A DNA stretch of 10,011 bases from the NCBI GenBank assembly GCA_035302145.1, contig DATGSX010000039.1, forward strand, positions 1-10,011, given 5' to 3'. Every line of letters begins with the position of its first letter. Within the stretch, counting starts at the first letter, position 1. The DNA is from JAJYTI01 sp035302145. Its GTDB lineage: Bacteria; Bacteroidota; Bacteroidia; Flavobacteriales; Flavobacteriaceae. Positions 1 through 6,002 of this stretch are shown here, piece by piece. A program made the position numbers and the translations under genes. Below the pieces are notes generated by a model. The model did no database searches and was not told the DNA's origin. It was given only the letters and a program-made list of their open reading frames with translations.

Positions 1-60
1 AAGATAAAAAGCATGAGTGAAAAGGTTGAGTAAATTTTATTTGAAGTGATAAATTACTCG

Positions 61-97
61 AAAAGCACTTAATTAATCTCAATAAAAAAGTGCTCCT
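61..97 (-). terminator. Weak terminator-like hairpin after the broken gene
   Basis: A 7-bp perfect inverted repeat (AGCACTT at 64-70, AAGTGCT at 88-94) lies directly after the TAA of the minus-strand pseudogene. G-T wobbles at the base could lengthen it. On the minus strand it is followed only by TTTC, so the T-tract is poor. The loop is 17 nt. Position supports a terminator; stem length and tail do not argue strongly. Confidence 0.35.
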
Positions 98-761
98 TAA
101 AATTTATTATAAAAAATGACTGATGAATATTGCGGGTTAAATGATTCATGGTCTACTATTAGATTAAACTTAGTATCCTCTTGATAATAAAACTTTGCTA
201 AGGGTATTCTACTACCTTCAAATATTTTCACAAAATAATAGGAGCCATACATAGCAGAACCATCTGGCCTAGTAGAAAAAATACGCTTTTCCTTATCTTT
301 CCAGCGATACATGGAATAAGTAGTATAATTATCTCGTATTTCCCAAATCTGTTTCTCTGGATTGAAAATATAGTAGTTGTACCAAATTGATTTCCCAGAA
401 GCTCTAGGAACTCGAAAATCTAAATATCCGTCCTCATTAAAATCTTTAAAACTGAAGCCTATTTCTCCAAGACCAATTCCGTCTTTAATATCAGTGACAC
501 TGTTAAGTGCTTTTCCATTCTGATAAAAGTCAAGGTTTTAATTCCACCAAAATAGCCATCAATAGAGGAATCATAAGTTAATTCATCATCCCACACCACC
601 TTCATTTTATAGTTCTCTGAAACTTTGTATTCCCCAGATTCACTAATCTTTAAATAGGAGTAATTTTCTCCTTTATAGTATTCAGCAGGCTTATCTTGCG
701 CATGGTTAATTATTGGAGAAAGAAGTGTAAATATTAAAAGATAGATGGTGTTTTTAATCAC
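97..761 (-). pseudogene. Secreted XAC2610/FG-GAP-like protein, frameshifted
   Basis: Two minus-strand reading frames (459-761 and the frame ending at 97) join into one protein of about 221 residues if one base is restored near 537. The first part starts with GTG at 761 (an in-frame TAA at 774-776 rules out a nearby earlier start) and has a signal peptide ending near NHAQ. The second frame reads without a stop from 537 to 97 and contains DFYQNGK, DFNEDGYLDFRVP and a following YYIFNPEKQIW stretch. That acidic D-x-N-x-D-G-x-x-D loop followed by a YxxFNP segment resembles XAC2610-related/FG-GAP-like proteins, a family without a firm function. Adding one A to the AAAA run at 536-539, or one G just downstream, restores continuity. 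The total length (665 nt plus 1) fits a single deletion. It may be a genuine pseudogene or a sequencing error at a homopolymer. Family assignment is from motif memory only. Confidence 0.65.
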
Positions 762-802
762 TGATAAAAGGTTTTAGATTAGAGCTCCTAATATAAGACT
801 TT

Positions 803-830
803 CTAAAGTATTTTAACACTTTATGAACAA
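803..830 (-). promoter_or_regulatory. Possible Bacteroidota-type promoter of the broken gene
   Basis: On the minus strand TTG (828-830) is followed after 17 bases by TACTTTAG (803-810), one mismatch from the TAnnTTTG -7 element of Bacteroidota. It lies about 42 bases upstream of the GTG start at 761. The match is imperfect in AT-rich DNA, so this is tentative. Confidence 0.3.
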
Positions 831-922
831 CAATACTAAATCCCAATAGGATAATTTCAATTTTAAAGCACAGATTATAATAAGATTATCATCTCAGTTA
901 GCAATCATTATCCACGATGCCG

Positions 923-946
923 GACCCTGAGTGAAGTCGAAGGGTC
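923..946. repeat. REP-like palindrome, copy 1
   Basis: A 24-base imperfect palindrome with perfect arms GACCCT and AGGGTC around a 12-base centre, GAGTGAAGTCGA. The centre matches the cores of the two elements at 5931-5950 and 5967-5989 (shared pattern TGAGYGWRGTCGA on one strand). I recognise this type of short TTCGACTxCGCTCA-containing palindrome as a dispersed repeat common in flavobacterial genomes; genome-wide copy number cannot be seen here. Confidence 0.65.
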
Positions 947-1199
947 ATTTCTTATAATTCCTCCAATGTGTTTCATTTTTGCATGCAGCAGCTTTGTTTA
1001 AAGCATTATCCAAAATTATTAATCAAAGTTTCTTTCTTTTTTTCACTTCATCCTTGAATCTTTTCCTAGTATAATTAGCTCTGTCCCTCTGCAAAATATT
1101 GCATTAGGCATTATCAACATCCATTGTATTATCAGTATAATAATTGCCATCAGAATAAATTAAAACTAACACCCCGTCTATTTTAACATTTAAATCTTG
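945..1199 (-). pseudogene. Possible decayed minus-strand reading frame
   Basis: One minus-strand frame reads from about 1199 to 945 with only two internal stops (TAA at 1104-1106, TGA at 1023-1025) before a final TGA at 945-947. The same frame is open upstream to 1244, but that part runs through the TG repeat and looks non-coding. The translation looks protein-like, including VKIDGVLVLIYSDGNYYTD, LQRDRANYTRKRFKDEVKK and LDNALNKAAACKNETHW. The internal TAA could come from CAA by one transition. In DNA this AT-rich more stops would be expected by chance. I do not recognise the family and no start codon is evident. The last codon overlaps REP-like copy 1. It may be a gene remnant or chance. Confidence 0.3.
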
Positions 1200-1223
1200 C
1201 AATTGTGTGTGTGTGTATGTTTG
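1197..1223 (+). promoter_or_regulatory. Candidate promoter of the peptide/GLPGLI cassette
   Basis: TATGTTTG at 1216-1223 matches the Bacteroidota -7 consensus TAnnTTTG exactly. A TTG at 1197-1199 is a candidate -33 element. The spacer is 16 bases, slightly shorter than usual, and consists mainly of a (TG)6 repeat (1204-1215). Transcription would begin around 1230, about 25 bases before the ATG at 1255. It is the best promoter candidate in the gap before the cassette and would drive the peptide gene and possibly the genes after it. Confidence 0.5.
1204..1215. repeat. (TG)6 dinucleotide repeat
   Basis: Six uninterrupted TG units lie between the candidate -33 and -7 elements of the cassette promoter. 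A change of one unit would alter promoter spacing by 2 bases. The repeat is short, so instability is only a possibility. Confidence 0.6.
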
Positions 1224-1254
1224 AGTTAAATTATTAATTAAAACTTATGTTATT

Positions 1255-1479
1255 ATGAAAAAGTTATTGTTTTTAGCTATTTTTGCTACAGCTGTCGGTT
1301 TTACAAGCGGAAATGCAGCGAGTCAACCAGGAGTTGATTGTGATCAAGTATTAATTGATGTTTATTATGATGAAATTGCCGCTGGTAATAGTGGCGCCTC
1401 ACAAACTGCTGCAGATGCTTGGGCTGATTGCTGGATGGCTGGTGGAAACTCAAGTAATGAGGTAATAGTTAAACCTTAA
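1255..1479 (+). CDS. Small secreted acidic peptide with two cysteines
   Basis: This 74-residue protein has a clear signal peptide: MKK, a hydrophobic stretch at 4-18, and a likely cut near A21/A22. The mature part of about 52 residues is strongly acidic (eight Asp/Glu against one Lys, no Arg or His) and has two cysteines, C29 and C59, which could form one disulfide after export. It is rich in Ala, Gly, Ser and Asn. I recognise no family. The ATG at 1255 follows an AT-rich leader with a TAnnTTTG promoter candidate and no Shine-Dalgarno, as is normal in this phylum. It lies 87 bases upstream of two GLPGLI genes in the same direction, with a strong stem-loop between. It could be an exported peptide handled by the downstream products, a small periplasmic or surface protein, or a bacteriocin-like precursor. 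No double-glycine leader or lipobox is visible. The signal peptide, composition and start make a real gene likely. Confidence 0.75.
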   Translation: MKKLLFLAIFATAVGFTSGNAASQPGVDCDQVLIDVYYDEIAAGNSGASQTAADAWADCWMAGGNSSNEVIVKP

Positions 1480-1509
1480 TTTACTATTAACTTGTAAAAT
1501 TAATAATAC

Positions 1510-1550
1510 TATAATCCCTTTTAAGTTTTAAAACCTTGAAAGGGATTATA
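1510..1550 (+). promoter_or_regulatory. Strong intercistronic stem-loop
   Basis: Bases 1510-1525 pair with 1535-1550: 16 pairs, one of them a G-T wobble (1522/1538), closing a 9-base loop. The stem ends 17 bases before the ATG of the first GLPGLI gene. No T-tract follows (AATAAAACATG comes next), so it is not a classical intrinsic terminator on the plus strand. It could stabilise the 3' end of the peptide message, mark a processing site, act as a partial terminator, or affect translation of the GLPGLI gene. Confidence 0.7.
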
Positions 1551-1566
1551 AATAAAACATGAAAAA

Positions 1567-2325
1567 ATGAAAAATATATTATTACTAACCTTTTCAATAT
1601 TTCTGTCACAGCTCGGAATAGCTCAAAAACAATTTGGGAAAGTTACGTATAAAATAAATTCACCTGATGCAAAAGAGTTAGCAGATAAGTCAATAAAAAG
1701 AGAAATGTCTGAAGCTTCTAAATTATATATAGAACAAAGATTAAGAAGGGTGGTAACTACTTTGCCTTATGTTGAATTGGAACTATTTTTTTCTCCCTAT
1801 GAAGCAGTTTTAAATGTGGATAATCATATGAAGAATGAAAATCAATTAGATATTAAAAGTGCTTTAGCTCGAACAGCCACAAATGGCACTTATTATAGCA
1901 ATATAAAAGAAGACATATTTCTCCATGAAACCGTATCCTTTAGTGTACCATATTTAATTAAAACCCCATTTAATGAATTAGAGTGGGAAATACATGATGA
2001 AACAAAAGAAATACTTGGTTATACCTGTATAAAAGCTACTACCACGCTTGAATATCCGTTTAACGATTTCCCAACCACAGTATGGTTTGCTCCAGAACTA
2101 CCCTTTCCTTTTGGACCGAAAGAATTCCGCGGTCTACCAGGACTAATTTTAGCTATGGAATTCAATCATTTTTACTTTTATGCTAATGCCATAGACTTGG
2201 ATATTAAATCAATGAGAATTAAGAAACCATCCAAAGGTAGAGAAGTATCTCAAACAAAATATTTTGAAGAACTTAAAGAACACGACAGAGCTTTTCTAAA
2301 AAGTATTGGTGAAAAACGCGAGTAA
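1567..2325 (+). CDS. GLPGLI family protein (first of tandem pair)
   Basis: This 252-residue protein has a signal peptide at 1-20 (cut near GIAQ/K). The GKVTYKI strand typical of the family start follows directly. The segment GYTCIKATT contains the single cysteine C154, and the diagnostic block FGPKEFRGLPGLILAME has GLPGLI at 189-194. This identifies the GLPGLI family (TIGR01200; Pfam Porph_ging, PF09697), secreted Bacteroidota proteins of unknown function. Its length is usual for the family. The ATG at 1567 is preferred because the signal peptide begins there; an ATG at 1559 reads only two further codons before a TGA that overlaps the true start. A close paralogue follows after 55 bases and an outer-membrane receptor-like gene after that. 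GLPGLI genes are often found beside TonB-dependent receptor-like genes, which suggests a shared role at the envelope. The family call is firm; the function is unknown. Confidence 0.93.
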   Translation: MKNILLLTFSIFLSQLGIAQKQFGKVTYKINSPDAKELADKSIKREMSEASKLYIEQRLRRVVTTLPYVELELFFSPYEAVLNVDNHMKNENQLDIKSALARTATNGTYYSNIKEDIFLHETVSFSVPYLIKTPFNELEWEIHDETKEILGYTCIKATTTLEYPFNDFPTTVWFAPELPFPFGPKEFRGLPGLILAMEFNHFYFYANAIDLDIKSMRIKKPSKGREVSQTKYFEELKEHDRAFLKSIGEKRE

Positions 2326-2380
2326 ATTCTCCTAGCTAGAACCATAATAAAACTCATTAATATTAATGCTTAGATAAATC

Positions 2381-3124
2381 ATGAAAAACTTTATTTTATT
2401 ACTTCCATTCCTTTTCGCAATTCACATGAGTTATGGACAAATACAATCAGGAAAAGTAACCTATAAAATAAACCCTCCCACTGTAGAAAAGTTAATCGAT
2501 ACTGCTAGTGTAGATGCTCCTGCCGAAGCTAAAAAATATGTAATCAAATTTTTAAATGATCGACTTAAAATAGTTCCATATCTAGAATTAGAATTACTTT
2601 TCAGTCCTTATGAATCTGTGCTTAATACTAACAATATCATGACCAATGATAACCAACTAGATTTAAAAGGTGCGTTAGGAACAACAAATACTGCTGGTGT
2701 GTATTATAATAATATTAAAAAGAACTTACATATCCATCAGTTGGAAAGTATGTCTAAGTTATTTCTTATTCAGTCAAATTATGATGATTTAGAATGGGAA
2801 ATACACGATGAAATCAAAGAAATACAAGGATATACTTGCATTAAAGCTACTACAAATATTGTAGAACCTGCAAGGGATTTCCCCACAACGGTTTGGTTTG
2901 CACCGGATTTACCTTTTCCGTTTGGACCGAAAGAATTCCGTGGTTTACCTGGCTTGATTTTAGCAATGGAGTATAATAGTTTTTATTTTTATGCAATATC
3001 GATAGATCTGGATACTAGGCAAAGAAACATTAAAAGACCCTCAAAAGGAGAAGTCCTATCAAAAGAAGAGTTTAATAAAAAGCTTCTAAAATTCGAACAA
3101 AAAATAACTCCACTTAAACAATAA
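2381..3124 (+). CDS. GLPGLI family protein (second of tandem pair)
   Basis: This 247-residue protein has a signal peptide at 1-20 (cut near SYGQ/I). It has the same layout as its upstream neighbour: GKVTYKI after the signal, PYLELELLFSPYE, LEWEIHDE, GYTCIKATT with C153, DFPTTVWFAP, and FGPKEFRGLPGLILAME with GLPGLI at 188-193. By eye the pair are roughly half identical overall, near-identical from LEWEIHD to the GLPGLI block, and divergent in the 30 or so residues after GKVTYKI and at the C-terminus. They are therefore an old tandem duplication whose copies may have specialised. The ATG at 2381 gives a clean signal peptide; the 55-base gap upstream contains the AT-rich palindrome CATTAATATTAATG (2355-2368). 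It is probably co-transcribed with the genes around it. The molecular function is unknown, as for the whole family. Confidence 0.93.
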   Translation: MKNFILLLPFLFAIHMSYGQIQSGKVTYKINPPTVEKLIDTASVDAPAEAKKYVIKFLNDRLKIVPYLELELLFSPYESVLNTNNIMTNDNQLDLKGALGTTNTAGVYYNNIKKNLHIHQLESMSKLFLIQSNYDDLEWEIHDEIKEIQGYTCIKATTNIVEPARDFPTTVWFAPDLPFPFGPKEFRGLPGLILAMEYNSFYFYAISIDLDTRQRNIKRPSKGEVLSKEEFNKKLLKFEQKITPLKQ

Positions 3125-3209
3125 TAAAAGCTAATATTATATAAAATAGGCTTTAGAAGTTTATTTTATAAATTCCAATATTTTTCAAGTATCACAAATA
3201 CTAATTAAC

Positions 3210-5903
3210 TTGCATAAACTTTTCTCCCAAATTAGACCTAAGTTGTATTTAGCAATATTACTGTTTTTTATAACTCCTAGTTTATCTGCTCAAAATATAC
3301 AATTAGAAGGCGATATTAAAGATAGCATTCACAAGCCAATATTAGGTGCTAACATGATTGCAAAACCCTTACAAGAAGGCCAAAGTATTGCTTTTGCAAT
3401 TAGCAACCATAACGGACGGTATAAACTACAACTAGCCAAAGATGTTCCCTATACCCTATCCATCACCTCTATTGGATACACCACAATTACCGATACCATA
3501 CAACTAGCCAAATCCTTAGACAAGGATTTTATTATGCTGGCTAGCAAAGAGCAACTAGACGAAGTTGTGGTTCGCGCTAAGATGGCAATGATTGTGAAAA
3601 AAGACACCATCACCTATAGACCCGATACCTTTATCAGTGGCAACGAAAGGAAATTACGCGAGATGTTGGAAAAACTTCCTGGTGTAGAAGTTGACAGAGA
3701 AGGAAATGTAAAAGTGTATGGTAAAGAAGTTACCGATCTTTTGGTCGATGGAAAGTCTTTCTTTGGCGGAGATACCAAATTAGGAGTAAATAATATCCCC
3801 GCCGATGTAGTTGATGAAGTGGAAGTGATAGACGATTATCAAGAAGTGAGCTTTATGAAAGGCTTGCAACGAAGCGAACGCATGGCGATGAACATCAAAC
3901 TAAAAGAAGGTAAAAATCGATTCTTATTTGGCGAAACCCAAGCTGGTGGGGGTACAGAAGATAGATATTATATTCATCCAACCATTTTCTATTACAGTCC
4001 AGAAACCACGCTGAATTTTATTGGGAGTTTAAACAATGTAAACGAAAGTCCGCTAAGCATGCAAGATGTAATGCGGTTTCGTGGTGGCTACTCAAGTTTT
4101 ACCGATAGTCCAATAAACACCTTCGATTCCAATCTTTACCAATTCGCATCCAACCCTGATATTCTACATAAAAAAACTTTGTTTGGTGCTGCAAATATTA
4201 CACATAAGCTTAGTAATAGCCTAAATATTGAAGCCTACTCTATCGTAAATCAACAGCGAAGCAATGCTTTAAATACAAGCGAAATAGTTTATCTAACCCA
4301 AGATAATCTTGTAGAAAACCGAGAAGATCTGCGAAAAAATAAAGGCTTAAGCACCATTAATAATATAAAACTGCGCTACCAACCCAATATGGCTACCGAC
4401 GTTGCTTATACTATAGTAGCGGATTATACCGATGCCGACAACACACAAAATATTACTTCGCTATTGACCACTGAAGACAACAATATTTACACAAATAATA
4501 ATCCAGATAACTTTGAAATTTCTCAAAACCTGCGATGGAGTATTCAACCTAAATATGAACACACCTCAGAGATAAATGCCAATCATAGTTTTAAAAAAGG
4601 TAATAGCCTAACCGATTGGGTGTTCGATAAACCTTTATTTTCAGATATTATTCCTTCGGTAGATGAAGGAGATGCGTACAATTTTTTACAAGATTATACT
4701 TCTACAACCCACACTGGACAAGTGGAGTATAAACATTATTGGGTGCTAAATAACACCAACCATTTATATCCTTTTGTTGGATTGCATTTTTATAATCAGT
4801 CTTACAAAACAACAGACTTTCAAGTTTTAAACGATGGTACAGAGAACAGCTTTTCTGATGCCGGTTTTAATAACGATTTAGACTATCAGTTGATCGACCC
4901 TTACCTTGGCTTTGAATATAAATTCATGCTTGGCAGTTTTATTTTTAAACCAGGAATTACCTACCATCAGTATTACTGGCAAGCCAAACAGTTTGGAGAT
5001 AAACTTGTAGATAAAAATAAGGGCGTGTGGTTGCCAGTACTCAATGTAGAATTTGAAGTAAATTCCGTAAATAAAATTGTGTTGGATTACTCGATGAATT
5101 CCACTTTTAAAGATGCTGCAGAATATGCCAATCGCTATAGATTAAATAGTTTTAATCAGCTCTATCGTGGTAACATAGATTTAGAGAATGAAACCTATCA
5201 CAGCAGTACTTTATATTATAGGAATACTAATATTTTAAATCGGATTTACTATAATCTTGGATTTTCTTATATCAAACGAGAGAAATCCATTAGAAATACT
5301 ACTGTGTTAGAAGGAATAGATCAAATTAGTACTAGTGTTTATTCTAATTTACCTGAAAACAACTATAGTTTTAATGGAAGTTTCAGCAAGTCTTTTTCCG
5401 ATTTCGTATTGGGAACTGGTGTAAATGCAGGATTATCCGATTACTCTCGCATAATCAATGAAGAACAAATAGATTATAAAAATCAGAATTTCTCTTATCG
5501 TTTGCAAGCAACCTATAGAAAGAAAAATGCGCCTTACGTACGACTTTTATGGACACAAAGATTTAACAATTCACAATCTGAAACATATAAAAGTAAATAC
5601 CTAACTACCGAGCCATCAGTCGAGCTGGAATACAACTTTCTAAAAGATTTTGTGTTTAAGGCAGACTACACATACACCTATAGCAAGGAAAAAACCATCA
5701 ATCAAAAAGAAACCTACCAACTAGCTGGTGCGTCGCTTTATTATAATAAAAGAAATAGTCTTTGGGGTTTTGAAATTCGTGCAGAAAATTTATTTGATTT
5801 AAATCATAAACGTATACACTCCATGGATCAATTTATGGTATATGACCAATGGGTGTATATTCAGCCACGGACGGTATTGTTTATTGTGTCGTATAAATTG
5901 TAG
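3210..5903 (+). CDS. TonB-dependent receptor-like outer-membrane protein
   Basis: This 897-residue protein begins with a signal peptide (residues 1-28, cut near LSAQ/N). Residues about 30-112 form a CarboxypepD_reg-like beta-sandwich (IQLEGDIKD, NGRYKLQL, SIGYTTITDTI). LDEVVVRA at 116-123 resembles the TonB-box region of Bacteroidota receptors. A plug-like domain spans about 130-235 (LPGVEVDREGNVKVYGKEV, LLVDGKSFFGGD), and a long aromatic-rich beta-barrel runs to the C-terminal VLFIVSYKL. This matches the CarboxypepD_reg plus OMP_b-brl_3 type, smaller than SusC proteins and without a SusD partner here. The start is TTG at 3210: the frame is open upstream only to 3150 with no ATG or GTG, and the first internal Met is past the signal peptide. 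It probably takes up or exports a ligand through the outer membrane with TonB energy. Its position after two GLPGLI genes suggests a joint system; the ligand is unknown. Confidence 0.88.
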   Translation: MHKLFSQIRPKLYLAILLFFITPSLSAQNIQLEGDIKDSIHKPILGANMIAKPLQEGQSIAFAISNHNGRYKLQLAKDVPYTLSITSIGYTTITDTIQLAKSLDKDFIMLASKEQLDEVVVRAKMAMIVKKDTITYRPDTFISGNERKLREMLEKLPGVEVDREGNVKVYGKEVTDLLVDGKSFFGGDTKLGVNNIPADVVDEVEVIDDYQEVSFMKGLQRSERMAMNIKLKEGKNRFLFGETQAGGGTEDRYYIHPTIFYYSPETTLNFIGSLNNVNESPLSMQDVMRFRGGYSSFTDSPINTFDSNLYQFASNPDILHKKTLFGAANITHKLSNSLNIEAYSIVNQQRSNALNTSEIVYLTQDNLVENREDLRKNKGLSTINNIKLRYQPNMATDVAYTIVADYTDADNTQNITSLLTTEDNNIYTNNNPDNFEISQNLRWSIQPKYEHTSEINANHSFKKGNSLTDWVFDKPLFSDIIPSVDEGDAYNFLQDYTSTTHTGQVEYKHYWVLNNTNHLYPFVGLHFYNQSYKTTDFQVLNDGTENSFSDAGFNNDLDYQLIDPYLGFEYKFMLGSFIFKPGITYHQYYWQAKQFGDKLVDKNKGVWLPVLNVEFEVNSVNKIVLDYSMNSTFKDAAEYANRYRLNSFNQLYRGNIDLENETYHSSTLYYRNTNILNRIYYNLGFSYIKREKSIRNTTVLEGIDQISTSVYSNLPENNYSFNGSFSKSFSDFVLGTGVNAGLSDYSRIINEEQIDYKNQNFSYRLQATYRKKNAPYVRLLWTQRFNNSQSETYKSKYLTTEPSVELEYNFLKDFVFKADYTYTYSKEKTINQKETYQLAGASLYYNKRNSLWGFEIRAENLFDLNHKRIHSMDQFMVYDQWVYIQPRTVLFIVSYKL

Positions 5904-5930
5904 GGATATAATAATGATAAATATGACTCC

Positions 5931-5950
5931 CATTTCGACTACGCTCAATG
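5931..5950. repeat. REP-like palindrome, copy 2 (inverted)
   Basis: CATT and AATG arms surround TCGACTACGCTC, the same core as at 923-946 and 5967-5989 but in the opposite orientation on this strand. Together with the next copy it forms an inverted doublet between convergent genes. Confidence 0.65.
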
Positions 5951-5965
5951 TCCGACTTAGTTTTT

Positions 5966-5996
5966 GGACCCTGAGCGTGGTCGAAGGGTGTTTTTA
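5966..5996 (+). terminator. Possible terminator of the receptor gene, made from a REP-like element
   Basis: On the plus strand the ACCCT/AGGGT hairpin of REP-like copy 3 is followed by GTTTTT (5990-5995), giving an intrinsic-terminator shape about 65 bases after the receptor stop codon. The stem is short (5 bp) with a 12-base loop. On the minus strand the hairpin is followed by CCAAAAAC, so it would not serve the efflux genes in the same way. Confidence 0.4.
5967..5989. repeat. REP-like palindrome, copy 3
   Basis: ACCCT (5968-5972) and AGGGT (5985-5989) arms surround a GAGCGTGGTCGA core. It has the same orientation as copy 1 and is inverted relative to copy 2, which lies 16 bases upstream. 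Confidence 0.68.
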
Positions 5997-6002
5997 AAAC
6001 TC

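Noticed and set aside
25..59. Inverted repeat GAGTAA/TTACTC near the left edge
   Set aside because: Six pairs with a bulge in AT-rich DNA and no gene visible to the left; not distinguishable from chance.
530..545. Programmed -1 ribosomal frameshift joining the two halves of the broken gene
   Set aside because: The codons ATT AAA ACC do not form a canonical X-XXY-YYZ slippery heptamer, and no clear downstream structure was seen; a one-base deletion is simpler.
1559..1570. Three-codon leader ORF (ATG AAA AAA TGA) overlapping the GLPGLI start
   Set aside because: Too short to support in A-rich DNA; the ATG at 1567 alone explains the signal peptide.
3127..3155. AAAGC/GCTTT hairpin between the second GLPGLI gene and the receptor gene
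   Set aside because: Five pairs plus a bulged extension and no proper T-tract; too weak to call a terminator.
923..5989. CRISPR-like array from the three repeated palindromes
   Set aside because: The copies are dispersed, differ in orientation and lack regular spacers or cas genes.
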